Shown here: in pieces, positions 22,633 to 34,413 of the stretch
Layout of the letters: each line of letters begins with the position of its first letter
Position numbering within the stretch: the first letter of the stretch is position 1
Source of the DNA: Siphonodentalium dalli
Lineage: Eukaryota; Mollusca; Scaphopoda; Gadilida; Siphonodentaliidae
Direction: 5' to 3'
DNA: 64,000 bases
Assembly: GCA_032622095.1 (NCBI GenBank)
Contig: CP136069.1
Coordinates: 69,089,319 to 69,153,318, forward strand
Notes under the pieces: generated by a model
What the model was told of the DNA's origin: nothing
What the model saw: only the letters and a program-made list of their open reading frames with translations
The model's database searches: none
Program-made: the position numbers and the translations under genes

Positions 22633-23083
22633 GGTTACACTGGTGTAAATGTTTCCCATAGGCCTCAGTGCTAACGTTTTAGCGTATAGTGTTGGCAATA
22701 TAAATGTTGGGTCCAAAATTTTCTTTAAATCTGAAAAATTTACATTTTGGGAAACTTTTTACACAAAAAAATCATGTCTGTCTAGCAGGGAATTCGCCTT
22801 TAAATCTTATGTTTTCGTAACTAGTGTCAGAACCGCATAAAACAATACTGTCATATTTTAGACCACGCCAAAAAAATCAAACTTCACTACAAAGGGTTAA
22901 TTCCTGTGCCAATGGTTATTTTACCTATGGGAAATCATAGGGAAGAGGTGTGATGATTTTTTTATGTGAAAAGCACACAAGGCTATTGACCAATCAGGGC
23001 CCAGTGTCTATTTTATTCTCTCCTATATATTCCTCCCGCATCCGCTAGATGTCACTCGGAACCTTATTTACACCAGTGTAACC
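22633..23083. mobile_element. 451-bp TWA-target MITE, copy 1
   Basis: Ends GGTTACACTGGTGTAAAT and the reverse complement ending at 23083. TSD TAA at 22630-22632 and 23084-23086. A 3-bp TWA duplication with G-rich short TIRs is the pattern of PIF/Harbinger MITEs (inference). The 63-residue frame inside is conserved only because the DNA is repeated. Confidence 0.9.
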
Positions 23084-23086
23084 TAA

Positions 23087-23982
23087 AGCGATAGCCCGCT
23101 TTTTCGCGGAATAATTGTAACTCCCTACATTTCTTCAGAATTGCCCATCAATGGAAAACATGTGTTCAAAAACAATATCACTTCTGTGGTTCTTTATTTA
23201 TCACACACAATTTAACCCCACCCCCTTTAACAAATTATTCACCAAAAAAGCACAATTTTCCACCACCAGTCATGTTCAGGCCCCATTTTCACTCAGTTTT
23301 AGGGGTCTGGTGTTGCAAACTTGGATCAGCTATGGAAGACTGTACAAGATTCTTTCCATGAGAGAACTTCTGGTGATGTGAGGTCATTGAGTCCAGATCT
23401 GATCAGCTGAGCATCAAGCGCATGACTTTATCAGCACATTGAAGAATAAAATATGACATTTTCAGGTCTGCAAGGGTGATCCAAGATAACTGAATGTGGG
23501 TGTATTTTGAATTAGTTGAATAAAGATATGCTCTCTTTGAATTGCTGAAGCTTTGTCTTAAATGTGTCCAAGTTTTAGTACTATTAACCTTCAAATGACC
23601 ATACCCACCAGTGGAAATGACACACTTTTATGATATATATCTGTATATCACTGGCTATAAAATCCAAAATACTTGTTAGATTAGGTTCTTATAACAATTG
23701 ATATATGTGTCGTTGACATGCTCATGTTATGGGTCATTTGCATTATCATGTGACTATTACCACCTTGAAAAAATTTGAAAATACCTTGAAAAATTGGCAT
23801 TTTTTATGAAAAATCTTACTATTTTTTTGGCTGATGTAAGTGAAAGAAGACATCAGCAGCAAGAATAGCCACACCATACATGATATATTCATTGGACTGA
23901 AAGACCAGGCTCTGTAAAATGCATTTAAATGCTTTAAAGTGACTCACAGGAATCAAAAATGATAAAAAGCTATTTTTTCCCT
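23087..23982. other. spacer between two same-strand MITE copies
   Basis: About 0.9 kb with no recognised gene. Not shared with the third MITE copy at 31324, so the two MITEs are independent insertions rather than ends of one composite element, as far as I can see. Confidence 0.5.
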
Positions 23983-23985
23983 TTA

Positions 23986-24436
23986 GGTTACACTGGTGTA
24001 AATGTTTTCCATAGGCCTCAGTGCTAACGTTTTAGCGTATAGTGTTGGCAATATAAATGTTGGGTCCAAAATTTTCTTTAAATCTGAAAAATTTACATTT
24101 TGGGAAACTTTTTACACAAAAAAATCATGTCTGTCTAGCAGGGAATTCGCCTTTAAATCTTATGTTTTCGTAACTAGTGTCAGAACCGCATAAAACAATA
24201 CTGTTATATTTTAGACCACGACAAAAAATTCAAACTTCACTACAAAGGGTTAATTCCTGTGCCAATGGTTATTTTACCTATGGGAAATCATAGGGAAGAG
24301 GTGTGATGATTTTTTTATGTGAAAAGCACACAAGGCTATTGACCAATCAGGGCCCAGTGTCTATTTTATTCTCTCCTATATATTCCTCCCGCATCCGCTA
24401 GATGTCACTCGGAACCTTATTTACACCAGTGTAACC
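23986..24436. mobile_element. 451-bp TWA-target MITE, copy 2
   Basis: Same length and orientation as copy 1, with very few differences. TSD TTA at 23983-23985 and 24437-24439. Confidence 0.92.
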
Positions 24437-24536
24437 TTAACGCACGAGTTTGTTGTGGCGCAATGTTACTGCGAGAGCCATCCGGCTCCAGTTGTAACTT
24501 GTGTCATAACAAACGAGTGCGATAAAATTAACCTGA
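24437..24536. repeat. foldback hairpin, GCACGAGTTTGTTGTG family
   Basis: TTAACGCACGAGTTTGTTGT on the left pairs with ATAACAAACGAGTGCG and AAAATTAACC on the right. Relatives are at 28655-28745 and 47810-47945. It directly abuts MITE copy 2, sharing its TTA. Confidence 0.75.
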
Positions 24537-25620
24537 TCCGTATGCCTGTGCGATTCTGTGTTTAGATCACGACATTCCATCTACTTTAATACAAAATAAT
24601 TGTTCTGTTTGGTTTACATGTTAAAGGAATTAGTCTGTCAAAAAAATATTTTTGTTATCGTCATAATACTAATAATATATGTCTAACAGACCCATTTCGC
24701 CAAGAAAATTCAAAATCGAGCCGATAGTATTTTTATTATTATGATATTAACAAAATCGCGGAAATATCCGAAGTCAGTCACGTGAGTGCGATCACATGAC
24801 CACAACGCGGTCACATGACCGATCATCTGCATCGACGCTTACCGATGACAGCGGTGGGTGGAGCTTGAAATAATTCCGCCAATCGCGTAACGAGTTGATA
24901 AATTACGCTGGTTAATTACCTAAGCCTTTACGATAAATAGCGATTACGGAATAAAACTGTTTGAATGTGCTGAATTATGAACTGGCTTTGCTAGAATGTT
25001 GGATTATATAACGAATAATGATGGCTAAAATGCACTTTGAGGCGATAAAAGTTGTTTGAAATGAGATTAATTTATGCAGAAATGCCATGAGCGAGCGGAA
25101 TTTCGTGCTAAACTAATTTAACTGTTTCTGAAAGAATACAAGTTATGCCATATACCGGTACTTCATTCTTCGTTGTATGGTACCAATTTCGGAAGCTAGT
25201 TTACACACTAGTGTCATCCCGTTGTGCGCTATATGCGTACAATTAAATACAAATGGGGTGTGATTAAAAAGGTGGTGGTTATAACTTATTGTACTAGTAC
25301 ATGTATCATGATGGCTTATATTCGTCATAATAATGTTCCTGTCTGTTTCTTCACACGAAACTTTTTGTGTGGAGAAGTGCACGACTGTCATCAGCTTGCT
25401 AAAATCCTTCCAGTCAAGATCGATAAGTGAGTAAACAAAATAATTCACTCGAATACACAACAGACTGTTGAAACTACAATAATTATTAGTTAGGCTGCAG
25501 TTTGGCATAACGACATTTTTTTAATTGAAGGCTAGCCTGGCATTGTTTTTCAGTTTGTGTTTGTTCGTTTTATTTTACGTTTTGATGGCACATATTGACT
25601 TTCTAGAGAGGATTTTTTTG
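24537..25620. other. unassigned sequence
   Basis: No recognised gene. A paired CACATGAC motif with GGTCACATGACC lies near 24794-24822. The 121-residue minus frame 25143-25508 is overlapped by a plus frame and shows no family features. Confidence 0.4.
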
Positions 25621-25656
25621 AATTGTTAGCACAGAAAAACTCCAATGATTGCCTCT

Positions 25657-25850
25657 AATAAAGAGCGTCCATGTTTTCGTCGCGGTGTAGACAATAAAGA
25701 GCGTTCTCAATTATGAACGTGCTCTATTTCGATATGTCATGGGTGATTTTGTATGTGGTATTGTGACAATTAAATATAAAGAGCGTCCATGCTTCCGTCT
25801 CCCAAAAGCGGTAGACAATAAAGTGCGTTATAAATTACGCACTGTGTTGT
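25657..25850 (+). repeat. ~119-bp direct repeat (AATAAAGAGCGTCCATG)
   Basis: AAAGAGCGTCCATGTTTTCG at about 25660 and AAAGAGCGTCCATGCTTCCG at about 25778, each followed by GTAGACAATAAAG(A/T)GCGTT. A related inverted block (TACGGAAGTATAGACGCTCT) is at about 58749. Confidence 0.75.
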
Positions 25851-26589
25851 CTTTTTGGAGGTACTAAATAATGGATCGCTAGCCCGCCCACAACTGAACA
25901 CACTACATCTACTAGGCATCTTGGAATATGTGGAGATGACAGATACTCGGGATATGTATATCGAAAGTACAACAACAAACAAACACAAAACAAAAGCGCC
26001 TAAATAGAGTTAACATTAACCAGCCCAGTGTTTATATAAATTTGGGCGTTTATATATGTATGACCAGAGAGATAATGTTCTTTCTATTAACTTTGTGACA
26101 TTTTAGAGTGCAAACAAGTTCGCGACTGACACTGATGAATAGTCACTGAGTGATTACAAATCACCGAGTGAATACGCGAGACAATCAAAGCACTAATTAC
26201 TGCCATCTATTTACCAAAACAGACACGTGCCGGCATGTTATTAATGGCTACAAAAACAACCATTCTAGGCGCTATTAATGACTTTATTCACATAGTTATT
26301 GTCTTATATTCCAGATAAACGGCCAAAGCGTAACGTAATATATACACCACACGCGCACATACGACTCCGCATTTTAGTATCGGCTGACTTACGATTACGC
26401 CATCGTAGTCTGCATAATAAACTCCGGCTCCGAATCTGTGTATTTAATTTGCTCCCCACAAGGACGTCACTCGTAGTTTAGTCACGGAAATCTCCGAATA
26501 CCGGTGGTGGTATTATTTATTTATTTTACGGGTTATTTATTATGCGATCGGAATGGGACTTTGATCATTTTAATCACAACAGGGAGGGC

Positions 26590-27010
26590 TTTCCGATTGC
26601 GTTTTGTAGTTTCTAGACCGAATAAATCCTTTAAAGTGATGTGAAACACTCCAGTAGGGTGATCAAATAAAAATGGTGAATAATCTTCCTCAAAGTAGTT
26701 ATATTTTACAAATATTATTTCCAAATTGACAACACACACCGTCATTCTTATAAATTAATGAAATGCAGTGACTTTCGATGGCGAAATAATTTTCGTAAGT
26801 TTATCGCCGATAGTTGCGTCCCGAACCTAGAAGTAAATATATACATTTGAGCGTAGTTCGGACGATGTTTTCTTTGGAGTGGTACGGTCGATTTGCTTCA
26901 GATTATCTGCTATATATGATCGTATAATGCTACATTACCCCAGTTGGCATGGTGCCTGAATACTAACTTACCAATTTCACTTACCCGAACAAGTCCATGT
27001 TGTCTTTAAT
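26590..27010 (+). repeat. dispersed repeat, inverted partner at 56480-56800
   Basis: Shared blocks in reverse order and orientation include GTGATGTGAAACACTCC, GACAACACACACCGTCATTC, GTAGTTCGGACGATGT, GTGGTACGGTCGATTTGCTT and GTTGGCATGGTGCCTGAATA. No TIRs or ORF identified; the two copies are about 30 kb apart. Confidence 0.8.
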
Positions 27011-27433
27011 TGATCATTTATTCAACACAAATCTAGGTTAGTTTGAGTTATACGTTGCAGTACCGGTGGGGGTTTCGGGCATGAGGTCAGCCTTAACGTC
27101 AAGCAAGCTATCGGGACCGCTATATAGACGATAGCCATATACTTCACGGTTTTTATTGTTATCGTTCCTGACGACATTAGGCGCGAGAACGAAAACAGAC
27201 GAAACGGTCCCTGAACTGCACAAGTCCACAAAATGTGATTCAAAGATGTGTTATCTTGTGAAATAATGATAAATAATGATTCATACGAAGACCCATTGAA
27301 ATTACACGGTTTAAGCTTCAAAGTTGACGTCAAGAACGATAACTCTAAATACCGCATGGCTGTATTGTTGCAAATGAGGGTTTTCCGGTTATACCAGAAA
27401 TAAAGATCAGAAGTTCGGTTTTAATTACAATTA

Positions 27434-27745
27434 AAGGGGGACTGTACACTAAATCCGACCATGTGTCGGACCATCTCCTTTTATACTCAACATAGTGTTT
27501 TCAACAAATGAATGAATTTCAGCCATGGATTAGTGCAAAATACACTTACAAGTGTGCTATATGAAGGAATAAAACAACTTGGTAATTATAATTTATTAAT
27601 TCTCATTATAATTCGTTCACAGAGCACAGGAGTGTATTTTGCGCTAATCCGTGGCTCAAATCCATTCATTTGTTGCATATATATTCTGTTGAGTATAAAA
27701 GGAGATGGTCCCATAAATGTCCGGATTTAGTGTAAAGTACCCCTC
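27434..27745. mobile_element. 312-bp hairpin-type MITE
   Basis: Arms of about 115 bp are inverted copies: CTAAATCCGACCATGTGTCG and CCATCTCCTTTTATACTCAA on the left match TTGAGTATAAAAGGAGATGG and TCCGGATTTAGTG on the right. Ends read AGGGGGACT and AGTACCCCT. Target duplication unclear (TAA is nearby on both sides). Confidence 0.85.
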
Positions 27746-28440
27746 TAATGTGTACAAAATACCAAAAGATGGCACTTTTGTCCGGTCTGTGTGATACGAC
27801 CTACACATGTTGCCAATACACTATACTAGTAGTGTATTATAGGCTGCAGTAACGTAATCAATCAATAATCAATATAAAGCAATTGGTAGATGTGTAATAA
27901 CTATTGAAGTCATAGTACCTACATTGTTTTCCCATGTTTCACTAGCATGCAGTGACGTGGTTAGAGGGTCTTTGTTGGAGAGGGTGTCCACCTTGAAATT
28001 TCCAAGTGCACCTCTCCTTTAACCAGATGTCCAGATCTGATTCTAATGTTCGCGAAAATCTATACTTGCACGAGGAAATTCCAACCTGAGAAGGTTGAAT
28101 AAAACTTATAGAAACTTCCAGACCAACATTTTGACTAAATATAGAAAAATATGGTACTGTTGATCGAAAAACAACACATTCCCCACTAATTTTTGGTTGC
28201 GAAATCAAAGAATGAGAACAATTTAAACACAATGTCATATGTAGTGTGAAAATTCCAACGAATGTTGTGTGAGGCATGAAATTTCCAACCCAAAGTTTGA
28301 CCCAAGGGGGGGGGGGGGCGCAAGTTTGTTCACAGTGTATAAATCCTCTAGATCGATTTTCGTGCATTCATCAACCTATTATTGCACACCAATGGCTTAT
28401 TTGTGCGAAATACAGTCAAATGCAGCATATTTCAAAACAT
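27746..28440. other. unassigned, with GGAAATTCCAAC motif and G run
   Basis: Short motif AAATTCCAAC recurs near 28074, 28250 and 28284 (as AATTTCCAACCC), and similar words recur at 59640-59920. A run of about 13 G is at 28305-28318. The frame pair across the G run is not credible as a gene. Confidence 0.45.
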
Positions 28441-28444
28441 TCAA

Positions 28445-28745
28445 TAAAAACAATACAAACCGATTACGTCAACAACGTAGTTGGCTACGTCAACTTTAAA
28501 AGAATTTTTGTTCACTAAATTATGAGGTATAGTCTACATTAAGCACACGTTTGTTCAATTAAATAAAACAATATCTACCTAAATTTCACTATATTACAAG
28601 CTACATTATTCAGGGTGTGCAATAACCATAGAACAATACAGTTTTGTGAACTGGTTAACGTTATTGAACGAGTTTGTTGTGATGCGATCGTAAAACGAGA
28701 AACGGAGGTTCGAGTTTTACCTCGCGGCACGATGAACGAGTTGTT
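28445..28745 (+). repeat. dispersed repeat with foldback end, copy 1
   Basis: CAATACAAACCGATTACGTC through GAACTGGTTAACGTTATTG matches 47612-47840 closely in the same orientation. The end 28655-28745 belongs to the GCACGAGTTTGTTGTG hairpin family, with arms more decayed than at 47810. Confidence 0.85.
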
Positions 28746-29550
28746 CTATTTATTTCCATGATACCATTCGAAATTACGTAGACATAATTAGGATGTCGAA
28801 ATGACCCATGCCCGTTTGTTTAACAATGTATTAACGTCATCACTTTATGTACACAATCCACCCGACTGACGCTAAATACGGCCCCTGAACGTGTGAATCA
28901 TCGTGCAATACTCAATCGACGAGCATTATGTCGCTGTTTACATTGAAGACCTCCGTTTGCGAAACAATAACATATAATCTGAATTTTGTTTGAGTATCGA
29001 CCCTTTGTTGTCCTAATCATTGGATCGGAACTACTTTGTCAGGCGGAGGTCGGATTATTTTTCAATTAAGAAATGCGTATTGATTCCACAGAAAACTTCC
29101 TGTTGCCACGGAGGCGTGACATGTGGCGTGATCGGAATAGTTCGAATAAACAAGTCGTGTCACTTTGCTCTTGATCTGCACTCAATGTTTTATAACAAAC
29201 CCCTATATTAGCCAGGTATAGTTACACATACGTGTGACTTGCATTGATAACAGTAATGTAGTGATGTTTAAATAGCCCGTATCTCTAACGTTATGGGATC
29301 TAAGTCATTCATATTACCTCAGTTGTTGAACAATGTCGAGTCTTATATTTTGTCATTTTACAGGCTGGCACTGCACTCAAGCGGCTTACATTCACCCAAC
29401 AACACGAGTTCGCCGCTCGTAGGCGTGGTGCTGAGTTTTCTAACAGTGGTTATTATTCGATTAAGCGGGGTGTGACTGTAGAGTTATATGCTGTGCAAGA
29501 TCGCTCCTGGTTCGTGACCACTTCGCACTTCACAATGGCAACGGTATCAC
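28746..29550. other. unassigned sequence
   Basis: No recognised gene or repeat. Confidence 0.4.
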
Positions 29551-29719
29551 GTGCCGTACAATCTAAGAAATATTTGGAATCAAAAGGTTTCCAGTCAGTG
29601 TTCTTCACCTTGTCCCGTATGTAGAGAACTACATGGTTCTGGTGTGAGATCCAATTGGAACCAGCAAATAACCGAAAGGTTCAGCATTTTGTCCCTGTTT
29701 GGAATCATTACGTTCTGCA

Positions 29720-29985
29720 CACGAAATGTTGGTTCTTGCTATATAACCAAAATATAATCAAATGATTCATATTAGAACCAAAACTCAGGAACCAGTCAGA
29801 ATCAAATGTTGTCCCATATAGGGAACAATTTGGTTCTCTGACACATAATTTTGTTTATTGTTAGAGAACCAACATAGAATCAATTGATTCATATAAGTAA
29901 CCAAATTTTAGACCCAAAAGTCAAGAATCTGTCTTAATCAAATTTTACCCTTATAGGGAACCATTTTGTCCTGACTCTTTTTTTT
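29720..29985 (+). repeat. ~125-bp tandem repeat, two units plus degenerate flank
   Basis: Blocks AATCAAATGATTCATATTAG / AATCAATTGATTCATATAAG, GAACCAGTCAGAATCAAA / AATCTGTCTTAATCAAA and CCATATAGGGAACAATTTGG / CTTATAGGGAACCATTTTG alternate in order. Weaker traces extend back to about 29570. Confidence 0.75.
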
Positions 29986-30037
29986 TACTTTCGAATACAA
30001 CATACTATATAAGTATGTCGCCATTTACGTTACCGTT

Positions 30038-30125
30038 GACTTATTGGCCGCCTTTCTACTTATTGGCCGACTTTTTACTTATTGGGCGTGTTTTCCACTT
30101 ATTGGCCGACCTTTGTTACTTATGA
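30038..30125 (+). repeat. ~20-bp minisatellite ACTTATTGGCCGAC
   Basis: Five units of 19-21 bp (ACTTATTGGCCGACTTTTT). The same array, inverted and with matching flanks (CGGCCGATAACCTATAG), lies at 44930-45048. Confidence 0.88.
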
Positions 30126-30801
30126 TGCGGGAAGCTTTGTATTATTGCGGCCGATAACCTATAGTTAATTAATAAAAATATTTAAACCAAATACAGGCTC
30201 ATATTGCTCTCATTGTTTAATTTCGCAACCAATAATTAATGAGAAATTTGTTTGGAGACCACTTAGTTTATAAAAATCATTAGCATAATTTCGACTTTTG
30301 GTTAAAAATGTGGTCCAAATGACCATCATATGCATGGAAATTCTATAAACCATTGGCGGTATCAGGTTAGAAATATCTAACAGATGGAAAGCTTGATATA
30401 CCAGCTGGAAACTTCAAATCCAAGGTGGTATGAGTGCGAATTGAATTTTGTAAAGCTGAGAGTTTGATGGGTATATGATCCGGAGTGTGAAAGTAGTGAC
30501 GTTTCTTGACGTTATTACTTTCAATTAACTTTCATAGTACTCGAAAATTCTTTGTGACTGGGATTTGGTTTGTAATTGTATAGGTATTAGAGGAATTAAT
30601 TTTTTTTTATTTCTTTCAAACAATAATGTAGAATCTTACACAGAAAACGATTCATAGTATTGACCCCTTGAGGAGTCAGGTTACTAAGTTTTCAGAATGT
30701 TTGCTGTTTTGGACAAGAAACCGGTCTATTCAACAATAGTTATTCGTTCACTAGACAATTATATAAAAAAAAAAAAATTGAACCAAAAAGTATTTTATTA
30801 A

Positions 30802-31257
30802 AGGTACTCAATCCGATCAGACGGCCCCATGACATCAAGATGCAACAACAACAACATTTCTTCTAAATATGCTTTAGTTATCAGAATTGATTTATTGCAA
30901 CAAAATAATGCTATCCACTGTCAACTATGGTATCAAATTTCCTAAAACTTGTTATTTATCAACATTTTGTTCAACAAAATATGGCCGTATTATTAGTAAA
31001 GTATCACGAAATTTGACCGTATTACCACTTGATTTTAGAGTTATCCATCTTCATCGGCAATGTTGTCCGAGACCCTCCGTTTGACCACTTGTTTCTGTGC
31101 CCACATTATCACACATCTCAAGAAATAACAAACTTCAAATTCGATATCTGATCATTCTGAGCTTTGATGGGTGCGTTCCTCGACACGAATCAAATATTAG
31201 TTACCCCCGAAGCCAAAGAAATAGTAATTTAGGAGCGTCTGATCGGATTGAGTACCT
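30802..31257. mobile_element. 456-bp TTAA-target MITE
   Basis: Perfect 22-bp or longer TIRs: AGGTACTCAATCCGATCAGA at 30802 and its reverse complement ending at 31257, with CG continuing the match. TTAA flanks both ends (30798-30801, 31258-31261). TTAA targets are typical of piggyBac and Kolobok transposases (established); which one applies is not shown. The interior has one 65-residue frame without family features. Confidence 0.92.
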
Positions 31258-31323
31258 TTAACTTGAAAAATATGATTTTGCTTTCACGAAGTAAAATTAT
31301 ATTAGACGAATTTCGCGCATTAG

Positions 31324-31774
31324 AGCTTACACTGGTGTAAATGTTTTCCATATGCCTCAATGCTCACGTTTTAGTGTATACTGTTGGCAATATAAATTTT
31401 GGGTCCAAAATTTTCTTTAAATCTGAAAAATTGACATTTGGGGAAACTTTTTACACAAAATAATCATGTCCGTCTAGCAGGGAATTCGTCTTTAAATCTT
31501 GTGTTTTCGTTACAAGTGTCAGAACCGCATACAAAAATACTGTCATATTTTAGACCGCACCAAAAAAATTCAAACTTCACTACAAAGGGTTAATTCCTGT
31601 GCCAATGGCTATTTTACCTATGGGAAATCATAGGGAAGAGGTGTGATAAAAAAAATTATGCAAAAAGCACACAAGGCTATTGACCAATCAGGGCCCAGTG
31701 TTTTATTCTCTCCTATATATTCTCTCCCGCATCCGCTAGATGTCACGCCGAACCCCATTTACACCAGTGTAACC
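31324..31774. mobile_element. 451-bp MITE, copy 3 (diverged)
   Basis: Same family as 22633 and 23986, more diverged. Left tip reads AGCTTACACTGGTGTAAAT rather than GGTTACACTGG. The flanking TAG (31321-31323 and 31775-31777) departs from the TWA target of the other two. Confidence 0.88.
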
Positions 31775-31894
31775 TAGACTGGTCCTTGTGCCAATCGAAC
31801 CAACCGCCCCAGATTCGCGGTAACCTGGCCCTTTCTGGTGAACTGATTATTAATTATTGAAACAACACAAATGTCGGATGTGTCAAGATTTATA

Positions 31895-32125
31895 CCAGCA
31901 GATAGTTAACTGAAATAATAAATTAACACCGCTGGCATCAGACCAAATGATTTTGTTTTCAAAACCAGTAGTAGGACTCACTGATCTTATTATTAATGCT
32001 GGCTACTGGCAATGTCATCCTAAGGATAGTGTCGATTTTGAATACAAACCTCATTCAATATTCATCATTCTGAACTTTATATTCAATGTGTGTAACACCA
32101 GGCGCGAAGTTAGCCGTGAGCAAGA
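31895..32125 (+). repeat. dispersed repeat, partner at 41185-41455
   Basis: AATAATAAATTAACACCGCT, GGCATCAGACCAA, TTGTTTTCAAA, CACTGATCTTATTATTAATG and AAGGATAGTGTCGA occur in the same order in 41185-41455 with moderate divergence. Confidence 0.7.
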
Positions 32126-32359
32126 TTTCCAACAATAATTCTTTTGAGGCGTGACATCGAATTGTTGCTACTTATACACTATTTAAAGCCATGGCTGTTT
32201 GGAACCCCAACGCATATCTAGTGATGTGTCACACTTCGACAAGGTTCAGGGCACCAAAATAGGTACATAAGCGATTTCATCAACGTTACGAGAAAGCATT
32301 TAAAAACAATGTCATACAATGTGTCTGCGATACTCCCTATCCCATCTAGAATATACGAA

Positions 32360-33060
32360 GTGCTGAAGCAAATTCAAATTCAAATTGTTTATTTGGTATA
32401 GAATCCAATTATAAGATTATTACGAGCACATATAAAGAACATAACAAAGGGACATTTACATCAATACATGTATACAATCAAGTACATAAATAAACAAAGT
32501 GTAGGTTAGAATATTCATGAGTTGCCTTACTTTTTTAATTAGAGGTTTGGGTGGAGCTTACTAATAATAAATAGTTATTTGCCAATATCATGTGGTTATA
32601 ATCTGATAATATCACAAGAGCGGGTTTCAGTTCGCAAGCTCATTCTGTTTTGTATACATTTTGTAAACTCCCATCATACAAATTTTCTTTATGGATGTGT
32701 CGACATCATTTGGACTTAATATGAAATTTACTTTTCATCATCGCTATAGTTAATAAATTCTGGAATACTGGACTGAATGTTCTCAAGCATTATCTTTCTC
32801 TCAGGGTTGAGGGGCTTACATGCAGTCTATAATATAATGATTTTCGTCCTCCACTCCATTATTATAAATAGGACAAATTCGGTCTTTTAGTTCAAGTTTT
32901 GGTCTGCCCTTTTCAATTAATAACTGACTGTCACTAATCCTAATCTTGGTATACATACTTATTACTTCAATATCTAAGTCAGCTAATAGGTAATTTTCAA
33001 ACTGAAACACATTTTTCAGTTTTCTATAAAACCTTAATTTATTGCCGTTGGTTTTATTCT
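32360..33060 (-). mobile_element. LINE 3' end (L2/CR1-like), truncated
   Basis: The minus-strand 3' end carries a (CAAATT)n tail at 32369-32390, an AT-rich 3' UTR and a coding C-terminus at 32816-33060. The 5' part is missing. The next plus-strand bases after about 33060 are unrelated. Confidence 0.8.
32816..33060 (-). pseudogene. LINE RT C-terminal fragment
   Basis: Minus-strand translation: NKLRFYRKLKNVFQFENYLL, then a KIRISDSQLLIEKGRPK segment and ICPIYNNGVEDENHYIIDCM. The LRIS..L.IE.GR and VEDE.H....C pattern is the usual C-terminus of L2/CR1-like LINE proteins; the first cysteine pair is reduced (CPIY where CxxC is expected). The frame was chosen by motif, since no start exists. Confidence 0.8.
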
Positions 33061-33439
33061 CATCACTAAATAGTTGTTGTACATATATATTGTGCTATAG
33101 TGACATTCCCACTTTCCATACCGTGTGTACAGCGAAGGTGCCATATCTACTATGTAGTAATTCCCTTCGTAATCAAATGGGGTTATTTGCGTGATCAAAA
33201 GCTATATCCAATAAGAAAATATATTTACATATATAGTCCGTCCGTGTTACACTATATAAATCATGTTTGTTGATTGGTCAACTGCCAATTGGGTCAACCG
33301 GTGAGTAGAGCTATATACGTATGTCTTAACAACTACATTTAGGCCTATAACCCAAAATGTGCATTTGCTTACAGAAATTGCGGGAAAGCCTTTATAGGCC
33401 TGAAAAAGATGTCACATTAGTTAGTTGTTACAAAAGTGT

Positions 33440-34413
33440 AACAACGTTCCACCAGACGATCATTATTTATACTTTAGCGTACAGCTTGGAGGCTTCTTTC
33501 AACAATCTGCCGGCAGTAATCCTCATTGACGAGTAGTCTGTCCACAAGAACATCAACTTCCCGGTCGTCTCCCTCGTTTTCCTCTCCTATCGTCGACGAA
33601 CTTCCTTTCAGAAACCTGCTTCAGATCACCACCGGAATTATAAATGAAATTACAAAAATGTCAATTTATAATCACATATATTTCTTTATTGCCTCAATCT
33701 GGGGAGAGTATATTATATACAACATTATTTACAAATACAGATAGCATGAATGTCACAAGCATGTGGTTGAACAGATTATACCAATATGTGATATTATTAT
33801 ATACAAAAAAAAGCAATCAAATTTAAAGAAAAAGAGGTGGGATATAAAAATAAATAAAAACAAAAAAACAAAACATAAACAAAAAAAACAGGAGAGTATT
33901 TAATGAACAACATTTTCACGAATGTCACAAGCATATGGCTGAACATATTACACCAACGTGATATTATATTCGTAGAAAGTAGGATAAAATAAAAGAAATG
34001 AATGAAATTAAAAAAAAAGTGGCGGTTTCTTGATTACATTGAGTTATTTAGATACATAGATAATTAACACATATCCTATGATAATTAACACACATATACA
34101 AAATGTTTTATACCAGTATGTACAACTAAAAATATCGTATCCGTATGCTCGTTTAGAGCTATATACACAATCGAATATCTCACACGCGCGGGGATGTGAG
34201 GCAGAATTCACTATTATTGAAAACGCCAATCGTGTGAACACTAGATATGTTATTTGTTTGTAACTAGTCTACACATAGCCACGAAATACGATGATGTTAC
34301 GTCAATTATCAAATTGTGGCATCTCTGGATGGGTGAAGTTAAGTGTGGGTCCTCTGAATCGAGCACTATAGCAAGAAAGTCATCTCTTGATAGGCCGTCC
34401 AGGTAGAGGAAAA
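33440..34413 (-). mobile_element. APE-type LINE, 3' end only (copy A)
   Basis: 974 bp nearly identical to 35687-36663. Both start (3' end on minus strand) with AACAACGTTCCACCAGACGA and include the last 50 or so codons of the LINE plus its 3' UTR. Copy A stops abruptly at 34413, where a plus-strand LINE begins. So this is a 5'-truncated insertion of the same family as 35687-39690. Confidence 0.85.

Noticed and set aside
22649-24193. Identical 62-63 residue frames at 22649-22840 and 24002-24193 as a conserved small protein
   Set aside because: Both lie inside two near-identical MITE copies; similarity extends evenly over non-coding parts, and the third copy breaks the frame.
27942-28367. 141-residue minus frame with proline run
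   Set aside because: Crosses a G homopolymer and has opposite-strand frames over the same bases; no family features.
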